From positions 930,001-994,000 of the forward strand of contig JAZAYU010000113.1 of the NCBI GenBank assembly GCA_038501625.1: DNA of 64,000 nt, in the 5' to 3' direction. The translations under genes were made by a program, and so were the position numbers. The first letter of the stretch is position 1; every line of letters begins with the position of its first letter. A model generated the notes under the pieces. That model was given only the letters and a program-made list of their open reading frames with translations, was not told the origin of the DNA and ran no database searches. The DNA is from Corbicula japonica (Eukaryota > Mollusca > Bivalvia > Venerida > Cyrenidae). Shown here in pieces: positions 34,701-45,119 of this stretch.

Positions 34701-34850
34701 TGTTTGTTTGTTTGTTTGTTTCGGGTTTAACGCCTGGTTTCAACAGCTAGGTTATATCCCGGCGGTCAGTCCACCTAACCGGTGTTCCTGGGTCTCCAAC
34801 CAGTACTAACCAATTTCTCCGCAAGCGACTGACTGCTTCCTCACTTGGAC
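34698..34850. repeat. SINE-like interspersed repeat with TTTG run
   Basis: A (GTTT)n run (34698-34722) is followed by GGGTTTAACGCCTGGTTTC, TATATCCCGGCGGTCAG, CCTAACCGGTGTTCCTGGG and TCCGCAAGCGACTGACTGC. This arrangement matches a repeat widespread in mollusc genomes, from memory and not by search. Only one copy occurs in this window. Confidence 0.5.
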
Positions 34851-36024
34851 AGTAAAGAGAATTACAAGCATTACAATACATGATAATATTGAAAATGTAT
34901 ATAGAAATTAGAGAGTGTTTGTTTTAGCCCAGAAGTTGTTTTTACAATGCTCTTTGATCCCATTTTCGTTGTTTTAAACCCAAATAAAATATTCATTTCA
35001 TCTTACCTTCACATTCCGGTTTTTCTAGTTTCTGAGTTAAAATCTGTAGAAATTTGGTAAAATTTGTGAAAATTAATGCGATTGGATAATTCATGAAATT
35101 ATTATCTGCCAACGGCGGAATTAAATATGTTATGATGTGATTTAATTTATTACATAAAAAATATGAATTTAAATTTACTAGAATCCTTATCAAAATTTTG
35201 TGTTTGTGAGATAAAAAGTGTGTTGAAATATTCTAAAAATTTGGATTTGAATAAAAGAAAGAAATGAATGCTTGTAGTGGAGTATACATGAAGGATTATA
35301 ACACGGATAATTTCACATATAGTAAGAACTTGCTTTGTTATAAAATATTTCGACACAATTAACAGAGATATCACTTTATCTTAATTATCATTGTATCAGA
35401 TTACATTATTTGTATTTTTTAATTGTGGAGAAGTAAACAACAACAACAAAAACAACAACAACATTAACAACAAAATTATATGCAGACTATCGAACATATA
35501 TACATGCATCTTATCAATGAATGTTAAAGAGAAGTTACATTTAATTTGATAAATTATATATGTTTAAAAATATATGGTCAGCCTTGCCCGGAAGCTAAAT
35601 GCAAGACAACCATTTCACAATTATTTTAACCCTTTTGATGAGGTAACAATAAGGGCACACACATGGTTTTGCCCACACAAAACGCTATATAATCAAATAC
35701 ACATTTTATGTGTTGGCAAATATATATGTTGTACATGATTGGCCCTTTTCTCTTTTTCTTAAATAAAAGAAAAGAGTAAAAACCAAACAATAACAACAAC
35801 AACAAAGGCAACTAAATGCAAAAAGTTTATAATGGCAGCAGAGTGTTAGGAAAATAGTAAGAAACACGCTACAGCATAGAGTATCGGTAATAAACAAAAA
35901 AAAACTAAGAGAAAAAACAACGTTAACGTATTTGATCATTAAGAGTAGTACCCTATTAAAATTATTATGAAACTTTTGGGACTATTTTTAACATTTGAGT
36001 TTAATTCGGTTTGGAAGAGAGGTT
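34851..36024. other. Non-coding stretch with (CAA)n
   Basis: A CAACAACAACAAAAACAACA run lies near 35430-35475. Otherwise it is AT-rich sequence without supported genes. Confidence 0.4.
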
Positions 36025-36480
36025 ATGTTTTGAAATGATTTATGATTATTTCAACAAACTTTGCCAAGTTAGTTAATTCTTTCTTATTTGTGAAGTTAAA
36101 TAATTGACTATATTTTAATGTGTTGTGCCACCTGCCGACTTCAATGGGTAATCTATGATTTCTTGTTCTGTATTTTGGTTAGTATTCTGCTATAGTGATT
36201 TGAAAGGACTTGGAAGTAATGATTTTATTTGAGTTCAGTTTTTATCAATCTATAATTAATGCTACTTGATGAAATTTGGATTGAGTCACTCCATGTTTGA
36301 AAATACTGGTCTTTAATTTTTTGTTTGAATGTTAGACTAAACCATTTTTTGTTTATGGTAGTTTGATTAAGCCATACATTTTGGAACCCATTACTCTGAA
36401 TTAAGCTTCTGGTATAATCTAACCAGCTAGAATGTAGTAAACCTTGAGTTTGTAATGATAGTAGAACTGCCTGTACATAT
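36025..36480 (-). pseudogene. LINE C-terminal fragment related to the 32.5-kb one
   Basis: On the - strand, SSWLDYTRSLIQ, FQNVWLNQTTINKKWF and FKQKIKDQYFQTW precede YRTRNHRLPIEVGRW and a tail ELTNLAKFVEIIINHF. This is the same order as at 33000-32457, but the zinc-binding CxxC...H...C part between GRW and the tail is missing. A stop lies near 36180. Confidence 0.75.
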
Positions 36481-37400
36481 ATTTTGCATATTCTACACCT
36501 GTAACCAGAGTTATCTACCTGTGTCGCTAATCCCTTTACGCACGCTTTCTACCTGTCGTCGGCCTAATATCAAAACCTAGTATTGTCACTTTTACAAATT
36601 TTACAGGAGCGACATTTTTTTGTCTCATACCATCAAATGCAGTTTAAATTGCACTTTATTTGAAAGGAAGTAAGTTTGTATCATACTTAAACAGTAAACA
36701 CACTTGTTCTTAAGTTAACAAGTAGTTTAATAAAGTTGTGAAGAATACGATCTTTTGAAACTTTTTTTTCAATTTGTTTAATGCTTGTACAACATTTTGC
36801 TTGTTATTTATGTTAGTAATACAATTTTATTGCATTGTGTCGTATACGTTTTCTGTAAAACTGGTACTTTAAACAGACATTTTAACCTGTATTTTACATT
36901 TAGTAACAGTTTATTCATTGGAGTAACCACCAGAACAATAAACTGTTAAAGGATTTAACATCTTTATTTTATAAAAAAAACAACTACGAATTACGAATAA
37001 CACTGAAACAATCATGAATTACGAACGGTAGTACGATACTGCAAGTTACTGCAAAATAACTATCCGGGGCGCCTTTGCTCTTTAGCATATTGAACATAAC
37101 TAAATTGGCGGAGTTTGGCAAACAATATGATATTTAATAGAAAAAGAGCTGTCAGAGAAGACAGAACTCTCGACTATTCCATTTGTTTGAATAAATGCAA
37201 TTTGATATTGAAAGAAAAACTACGGCCCAACATTTATGTTCAAACAGGATAAACATTAACAAGTGAATGATAGGATAAATATAAATGTGACAAGGGGGAA
37301 TGAAAAATGAACTGAAACGGGGAATAAATATAAAATATTTTGGAAGAGTTGCAGAGTTTGTTGGAAATGAAAAAGGTAATGATTTGGGACATTTATTTTC
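36481..37400. other. Non-coding stretch
   Basis: Nothing supported; AT-rich. Confidence 0.4.
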
Positions 37401-38420
37401 AGTTCGATATCAATCATTTAAGTAATGTTACCGAATGAAAACTATAAAGTAAACTAATGAAAATATAGGCATAACCTTAAAATTATTGTAGGTCTTGGTG
37501 AAAGTTATGTAGATTATGATGTTGTGTTTCAAGTTTGAAGTTGATACCTGTATTAGTTCCAGAGTTATGGACCAAGTGCAAATAAACTTTAAGATAAAAT
37601 CTAAGTGAAATAGTTTTAAAATAATTGTAGCAAAGTTATGGGTCTTGATGGTTTTGTGAAGATTATTATAATAGTGAATACATATATATATATTCAAAAT
37701 TTCAATTTTATATGTGGAGTAGTTTCAAAGTTATGGACCAAGTGCATACTTTGGAAAACACAAAATCTGAGTGAAAAGGGGCAGATTAGAAAGTGAATTA
37801 TGGGTCTTGTTGACAATGGTGTATGTTTTTTTGGTGAATGTTAATCCCAAGTTTCAATGTTACAGTAATACCCCAAGTAGTTTCAAAATTATGGGCCAAA
37901 TGCATATTGTTGTGAACACAAAATTAAGTGACAATGAGACATATTTAAAAAATATTTGAGTTATGGGTCTTGACAGGGATTGGCCGAGAGGGCGACTGAG
38001 ACGACTACAGCGCCCTCGAGTTTCAAACTTCATCTGAATTGCGCGTCAAATGGGAAAATCAAGTCTTCGAAATTTTCAGAAAATCTGCAGTACAACACTT
38101 TTTTCCACTTTCTCCTTATCAGACCGATTTCAATTAATAGAGTTATGGGTCTTGAAGTTGTTGGTTAATTTGTGGATTTGATGGTGAATTCATATAACAA
38201 GTTTCATTTTGATATATAAGTAGTTTTTAAGTTATGAAACCATGTGTATATTATCTTTAACACAAAATTTACGTGCAAAGGGGGCATATCTTGAAAAGTA
38301 TTTGTATAAGGGTTATGGGTGTTGTTGATAATGATGCACATTTTGAGGGTGAATATTTATATCAAGTTTGGTGTTATCTTAAGTAGTTTCAAAAATATGG
38401 ACCGACATTTTGCTGAACGG
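37400..38420. repeat. Degenerate tandem array, about 145-150 bp units, with an inserted block
   Basis: GTTATGGACCAAGTGCA / ATTATGGGCCAAATGCA, AACACAAAATCTGAGTGA and TTATGGGTCTTG(A/T)TG recur from about 37490 to 38400. A less similar GC-richer block (37978-38145, GGCCGAGAGGGCGACTGAG ...) interrupts it between two TTATGGGTCTTG copies. It is probably an old pearl-like core that has lost its ends. Confidence 0.6.
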
Positions 38421-38619
38421 AGACCAACGCAAATAGTCAATCTGAAAATCTGTCAATTTCTATTAAAACCAAAACAGTTAAAGAACAGCTCAACAAACTA
38501 ACTTAAACTCAGTCGGTGAGATATCGAATCAAATATTCAGCAAACCGTTGACCAAGTAAAATTACAACTTTAACTTTTGTACTTGTTTGTTCATTTGAGA
38601 ACTTGTTATGAGCAAGTCT

Positions 38620-38855
38620 GAGGTTGGTTCAACCTAGATCCTGATTTAACCGCCCCGTGGCAAATTGTTTTGCTACTGATCGTTCTAAGGGGGAAACCCC
38701 AGGAATTCTCCTTTTCGTTAATTGTTTGTGGTGTCTTATTTAAATCTTCTTATAAACAGATGCTCTCTTTTCCTCTCTACTTTTTGCTGCATGGAAAGGC
38801 TGTGCTTTCTGGATGTGTTGATTCCTGATATGCATATTTCACATTTTTATAGCAG
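38620..38855 (+). repeat. Interspersed repeat copy (SINE-like)
   Basis: Homologous in reverse orientation to 14216-14462. Both have CCTAGA(A/T)CCTG-like, GTGGCAA(A)TT, GTGGTGTCTT and GATTCCTGATATGCATATTT segments in the same order. No reading frame. Confidence 0.6.
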
Positions 38856-39199
38856 CAAATTAGCTCATTTGGATGAGCCTTTTTGCAACAATATTAACAA
38901 AACATGCTACAAATCCGACCGGTTTTCTTTTAACAATTGATTTAAGTGTAAATATTTAACGGGACAATTCAAATCCCTGTGGTAAACCAACAATCACAAC
39001 GTCAAATAAAAAGTCTGATAAAATACGAGGTTTTGAACCTATGAAATATCCACTAATTTGAATACGATATTTTAACAAATGACTATCTTGATCCTTTCCT
39101 ATTTGCTTAGAGGTGCGATATTTTGACAGATTTCGCGCTAGATTTTCTGTATTCCCGCGGTGCAAAAAAGTGATTTTCTGAAAATTTGGTAGATACGAG
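38856..39199. other. Sequence left of the assembly gap
   Basis: Non-coding. It does not continue the retrotransposon polymerase expected across the gap. Confidence 0.5.
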
Positions 39200-39699
39200 N
39201 NNNNNNNNNNNNNNNNNNNNNNNNNNNNNNNNNNNNNNNNNNNNNNNNNNNNNNNNNNNNNNNNNNNNNNNNNNNNNNNNNNNNNNNNNNNNNNNNNNNN
39301 NNNNNNNNNNNNNNNNNNNNNNNNNNNNNNNNNNNNNNNNNNNNNNNNNNNNNNNNNNNNNNNNNNNNNNNNNNNNNNNNNNNNNNNNNNNNNNNNNNNN
39401 NNNNNNNNNNNNNNNNNNNNNNNNNNNNNNNNNNNNNNNNNNNNNNNNNNNNNNNNNNNNNNNNNNNNNNNNNNNNNNNNNNNNNNNNNNNNNNNNNNNN
39501 NNNNNNNNNNNNNNNNNNNNNNNNNNNNNNNNNNNNNNNNNNNNNNNNNNNNNNNNNNNNNNNNNNNNNNNNNNNNNNNNNNNNNNNNNNNNNNNNNNNN
39601 NNNNNNNNNNNNNNNNNNNNNNNNNNNNNNNNNNNNNNNNNNNNNNNNNNNNNNNNNNNNNNNNNNNNNNNNNNNNNNNNNNNNNNNNNNNNNNNNNNN
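39200..39699. other. Assembly gap, 500 N
   Basis: A run of N of round length, probably a placeholder of unknown true size. The protease-polymerase frame of the LTR element runs into it from the right and does not emerge on the left. Confidence 0.98.
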
Positions 39700-40894
39700 G
39701 TTCTGGCATTACACAACATTCACCAAGGCAGCCATTGTAACATTGCCAGTCAAATTTTTCATCACCCTGAAAAACTTCTGTTGTAGGAACAACATTCCCC
39801 ATAACTGAATTTGATTTTATTTTGATTGGCCTATTATTGACATTCATAATTGACAAAGTCAAATTATTGTCGTATGTAGAAACCAATGAACGTGCTATAA
39901 AAACACCTTGATCAGCGAAACTTGTCGAAGGATCTAAAACATTGACTTGACTTGAACAATTACCATTAATGAAAGCAGGAATGAACATCTCAGACCTAGC
40001 CGGAATTGTAATTGAGTCAGCGATCTGGATCCTAGCGCATGAAAATGACTGATACTTGAAAAGTTTGACTTTACCGACCCTCGTTTTAAGCTGTCTTTTC
40101 GGTATCTTAAGACAAACATCATAATTCTCAAAGAAATCCATGCCAAGAATACCGATTGATTCCTCAATTTCAGCAACAATGAATTCTAAACTCTCTGAAA
40201 TATGCTCAATTTGAAAAGACATGTTGCATTTTCCTAATATTTTCAAGTTCGCACCATTTGCAGTAGAAAGAAACTCAGAAACCAGCTCTAATTTTGGTTT
40301 ATCATGCATTCTACTGTAAGCCTTGTGAGATAAAATTGAAACAGGACTTCCTGAGTCTATTAGCATTCCACCTGCTGCGTGATCAAAACAACATTTTACA
40401 TAGTAACACGAAGCCTTGCTATGATCTAAACTTATATTTTGTTCGGTAGTACATGGACTTTCAAAAGTAGGTTTACCACCTAATGAACTAATTTCTGACC
40501 CCGGTGTACTACTTTTATGAGCTAGATCTTGACCTATGTGAACTCCGCCTTCCGCGTATAACCCTGTTGAATATTGCTTGACTTTAATGACGTCACTGTT
40601 TGTACAAGATAACGCTTCCTGTGGTGGAGTAATTACTATGTCGGGAATGATTGTATTTAATTTAAAAACTGTTTGCGACGAACGGGTAGGCTGTATGCTA
40701 GCATTTGTTGTTGCGGCTACGAAATTTTGTAACAACGGTTGACACAAATCAGGCGATTGACCGTGTGAAGAAACAAACATTTTCTCACAACCATTAACAT
40801 TGTCATGAACAGGTTTCTGTTCAGTATTCGGCCTAAACTGAGATTGGACTGAATTTTCGGCCACAAATCCAGTCGAATCTAGTTTTCCGATTTT
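39700..40894 (-). pseudogene. LTR retrotransposon pol: aspartic protease, cut off by the gap
   Basis: The frame opens just after a TGA at 40895-40897 and runs without stops to the gap. It encodes about 165 residues of linker, then a retropepsin-type protease with MLIDSGSPVS (the D-S/T-G active site, about 40375-40340) and GILGMDFFENY near 40140, followed by a further conserved-looking region with IPARSEMFIPA. Reverse transcriptase, RNase H and integrase would follow but are hidden by or lost at the gap. It lies in the -1 frame relative to gag and overlaps it by 16 bases. Confidence 0.85.
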
Positions 40895-42741
40895 TCATTA
40901 TCACTTTGTTTTCTATAACAACGCGTTTCCACATGCCCCTTTCTATTGCAGTACGTACAAATGATATCCCTAGAGTTCGATTTTGAGGACTGCTTTTCAT
41001 CCCCATACTTCTCAAACTTTTTCTTTGGGCTCGACTTTGATTGTGTAGATCCAGTTACATTTTGGGATGTCTGCTCAGAACCCCTTTTTGGACTACGTTC
41101 ACGTATCTGCAATTTATTTTGCATTTCAGAAAGTTTTTGTTCTAACTTCTTATCAAGTAACGATGACATCATTTGCTGTAAATCATCCAAACTACAATCA
41201 GTCTTAAGATTCTTTGGTCTAAGGGACATTACTACGTCACTTGGATTTGTGCTATTCTGAGTTGTCTCCCTTAGTTCAAGGTTTTCGGGTTTCGAGGTTC
41301 GATCCACGGACCCTTGCAACGCGCAATATTCGACAGCTGCGCTTATTGCTTTATCTAAACTTTGAGGGTGCAAAAATTGAACATGCTTTTGTAGATCAAA
41401 ATTTTCTAACCCATGTATATACTGATCAATGATACACGTTTCTAGTGCAAATGAAGGCATGCCGGGAAAAGCTTTATAGCCCAACCTACGTAATGCGTAC
41501 CCAAAATCCGCTACGGACTCGCCTTTTTGACGTTTCCTAGTTCTAAATTCACACCTGAATGCAAGTTCCCGTTCCTGAGGGGTAAACCTTTGAGTTAATG
41601 CCCTCCTAATCTAATTTGACAATTGATCAGGCCGTAAAGTCGACAAAAGCCGTTGTGCCTCTCCTCTAAGGTTAATAGACAACATGCATGCTTTTTGATA
41701 ATCGTCCCAACGATTCCACATTGCTACTTGTTCAAAATGAACTAAGTAGTCTGACCATTCACTGGTGGACCCATCAAATTTGTCGGGCTTAATTTCCTTC
41801 AAATGACTTGATGCCGACGTACCTAACTGTGTATACGTAGGAACGTACTGTACGTTATTTTGAGGTTGGTTATGAACTTGGCCACTTTGTGGTTGGTACG
41901 GGGTTTGAACTTGCACGTGTGGCACGTGTTGATAATTTGCAAAAGTGCGCTGTAATGGCATAGGGGTGGCATTATTAACAAGAGATTGCTGACCGTACAT
42001 GCTATTTCCATACAATACGGTGTCATTGCAATTCGTCACATTCGGTGTCACAGTGTGTTGGACTATATTCCCAGACATACGGTTACTTGGAAAAATATGT
42101 GGCAAAGGTGTGTGGTAAGTATTCACTGTAATGGGTTGAGTGTAATTTTTCGATACGGTCGTGGGTCTTAACATTCCTGAGTCACGTTGGCTCACGCCCA
42201 TTCTAGGTGTAGCCAAGTTACCGTCAACAGAACGTAACGACTCACTGTTTGAAACACCAAGTCCCGTATACGCATGCTGTGTACTATACAATACAGTTGA
42301 ATGACTAACCCCTTGATGTGAAATATAACTATCAGACCTACTTAGTATCTGATTATTATCTAAGTTGAACCCTACTGAATATCTCGGAAGATTATAAGTC
42401 AAGTTTTGGGCTTCACTGGAGGGACTAAGATTGGATAAAATCAAGCTTTGACCCTCAGTATTTACAAATTGTCCCCTACTTGGAGGCAAATCGAGATAAC
42501 TATCATCAGGTCCGTATATAGTTGACAGGTGTGGACTAATTCTAGGGTAACTAACACTAACTTCAGAAGGGCTAACCTGAGAAGGGCTGTATTCCCGTAG
42601 TGGAGAAAATATACAAGTCGGAATACTTTCACGCACAAATTGTTGTTGTGTAAAGCCCGTGTCTACACCCGAAAATACACCTGTTGTACCAACAACTGAT
42701 CCGATACCATCGGCTAAACCTAAAGTATTATGTCCTGCCAT
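40879..42741 (-). pseudogene. LTR retrotransposon gag with one in-frame stop
   Basis: Gag forms the particle and binds the element RNA. From ATG 42741, about 300 residues rich in S, N, Q and P precede a Ty3/Gypsy-type capsid region (FDGSTSEWSDYLVHFEQ, LRGEAQRLLSTLRP). A TAG at 41611-41613 interrupts it, and the same frame then continues (FTPQERELAFRCEFRTRKRQ) to a zinc knuckle CTYCNRKGHVETRC (C-X2-C-X4-H-X4-C) and ends at TAG 40879-40881. The stop at 41611 is probably a recent inactivating mutation, since the frame is otherwise open over about 620 codons. Confidence 0.88.
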
Positions 42742-42774
42742 TATAACAACGGCTTATCAAAACAATTAAACTAG

Positions 42775-43752
42775 TGTAACAGCACTACACAACTCGTGCA
42801 TGTATAATAACGTCTCTACAATATTATATACACATATATTTCATCAATTTTATAACTTTTAAATTTTAGGATTGAGACCTATTTCCAAAATACAATTATT
42901 TCCTCATTTCTTTTTTTTTAAAAATAAACTCCTTATTTAAAGATAAAGTCCTACCCTAAAATAGCAATGTATTTATTTAGACCTTATTTATACCTTATTT
43001 ATAATTGTCATCACCCCACGAAATACTATAACAAAGTAGAAATAATCCCGTGGTCACAATTTTTAAGGCACGGCACCAATGTACCAGGCTCTGTGAATTA
43101 TAACAAGGATCGTATAGTGGTTTTTTTATATAAATAATATTCACGGACAAACTAGACCACTGGACTGACGGACACTATGTTTTACCTAAATGAACGGACG
43201 GACAAACAGCATTTCATGGAGTGACAACAAATAGGAGAATAAGACAAAGAATAATTTCACAGTGCTACTCTTTTAATCAATGTTATACTGAAAATCAGTT
43301 ATTTAATATTCACAGTACTAGTGTGTCACAATATAATACTTGAAATTAAATCAATTATCAAATTCGGACCCTAATAGATTTTGTAGCTAGAACATCGCGA
43401 CAATGCGAAAAATAACCCAAAAATAAGGGAGAATAATTCCCACAGAAATAGGACCAACAATTAAAGTGAAGCACTAAGGCTTCGAAGCCCACCGACCTGA
43501 TGGACGGTGAAGTCCTACTCAAGAAAAACAGGCTGTGCAACGGATTTTATACCGTGCACAGTCATGTGACAATATAATCATGGTTACTTACAAAACAAGT
43601 TTAAACAACCAATAAGAATAAACCAATCAAAAGTTGTTTAACAAAATCAAGTAACCAATAGAATTTAATTTAACAGAAACACTTCGTATTGGAACTGAAA
43701 GTAGATGAAAAACAGGTAATATACAATAATACAATAAAGGTAGCCTGTTACA
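42775..43752 (-). repeat. Probable 5' LTR
   Basis: On the - strand the block starts TGTAACAGGC (43752) and ends GCTGTTACA (42775), with the inverted TGTAACA/TGTTACA termini usual for LTRs. A TATAAAAT box lies at 43544-43551, and AATAAA-type sequences lie downstream. The gag ATG is only 33 bases past the end. The partner 3' LTR is not in the window, and no clear tRNA primer-binding site is seen, so the boundaries are tentative. Confidence 0.6.
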
Positions 43753-43754
43753 GA

Positions 43755-44988
43755 GCTATGGGAGTTTACAGCAAAAATAAACTAGAATTATCACTGAAAG
43801 TGATTAAATACCCCCACATATGTGCTAGATACTTGAACTGGGAATGCTTCGAATCAATGGCATAAGGCATATATACAGCAAGTTTCATCACAATATCTCA
43901 TTCCTTCTTAATTTATTGAGCAGAAACAGTTTGAATATGTTAGTAACAGTGACCTTTACTTAACTTTTATCTAACAGCTGTGCGCCAAAAAATGTTTATA
44001 TATGTGAAGCTTTTCATGAGAAATCATCTATAAACCATTTTGTCTATTTTTAGTAACAGTGAACAGTGACCTTGATCCCATCAGGCCCAATTTCAATACC
44101 AAGTTTCGTCTTCACACAGCCTTTATAACAAGTTTCATCATAGTATCTCATTCTGAACCAAAGTTATTTAGCATATATAGTTTTTTCTATTTTTATTAAC
44201 AGTGACCTTGATCCCACAGGCCTTACTTTGAATCCCAAAAGTCAACTTCACAAAAACCACCAATACACCAAATTTCATTCAAGAATTCATGCCAAGCTAT
44301 AGTTACTGAGTGGAAATGAAATTTTGAAGTTTAAATAACAGTGACCTTGACCTTGAACACACAGGCCCCAAAGTCAAACATAACCTGTATCTTGTTATGA
44401 TACATCTGTGTCCCCAAAAATAATTAAATCTATGAAGTATTTCATGAGTTATCGTCCAGAAACAATTGTTCTATTTTAAGTAACAGTGACCTTGACATTG
44501 ACCCCACAGGCCCCAAAGTCAAACTCGACCTGTATCTTCTGATGTTACATCTATTTACCAAAAAAGGATTTAATATGTAAAGTGTTTCATGAGTGTTTCA
44601 TGAGTTATCATATGGAAACCATTTTTCTATTTTAAGTAATACTGACCCTGGCCTTGCCCCACCAGCCCCAAAGTCAAACTTGACCTGTATCTTGTGATGT
44701 TACACCTGTGTACCAAAAACTTTTTAAATAGTTGATGCCTTTCAGGAGTTATCATCCGGAAACCATTTTTCTATTTTTAGTAACAGTGACCTTGACACTG
44801 ATCCTACCAGCCCCAAAATCGAACTTGACCTGTATCTCATAACGATATACCTGTGTACCAAAATTTTTTTAATTCTGTCAAGCCTTTCATGAGTTATCAT
44901 CCGGAAACGAAGAATCCGACTGACAGACCGACCGACCAACAAGCTCACTCCTATATACCCCCTCAAACTTCGTTTGTGGGGGAATAAT
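43755..44988. mobile_element. Pearl-like array element, hairpin end at the right
   Basis: About seven units of roughly 145 bp carry AGTAACAGTGACCTTGACC, CCCCAAAGTCAAACTTGACC, GTACCAAAA and TTTCATGAGTTATCATCCGG. The right end has CCGACTGACAGACCGACCGA, CAAGCTCACTCCTATATA and a hairpin CCCCCTCAAACTTCGTTTGTGGGGG. This end is the mirror image of the left end at 24406, so the two elements belong together in opposite orientation. The LTR element abuts the left side. Confidence 0.7.
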
Positions 44989-45048
44989 AATCACAATGCT
45001 TTCAATACAAGTCAACTAGAATATATAACCAACCTGGTATAAGCTCAC

Positions 45049-45119
45049 CTGGAGGGGGTGGAGGGGGCATCAGCAACTTGTCCTCACCCTTGGGCTCTCC
45101 CTGTACAGTTGCCTCAACC
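45049..45119 (-). CDS. Q-rich gene, exon F
   Basis: Between CATGTTTCAG and GTGAGC. Completes the arginine codon of exon E and encodes VEATVQGEPKGEDKLLMP with a run of six prolines. Ends one base into the next codon, so at least one more exon follows to the left, beyond the array and LTR element or the gap. Confidence 0.76.

Noticed and set aside
39186..39740. Apparent frames running through the N gap
   Set aside because: They consist almost entirely of unknown residues and have no evidential value.
42775..43752. Exact primer-binding site after the LTR
   Set aside because: The bases after the putative LTR end (CTAGTTTAATTG) do not match the usual TGG start of a tRNA complement, so none was annotated.
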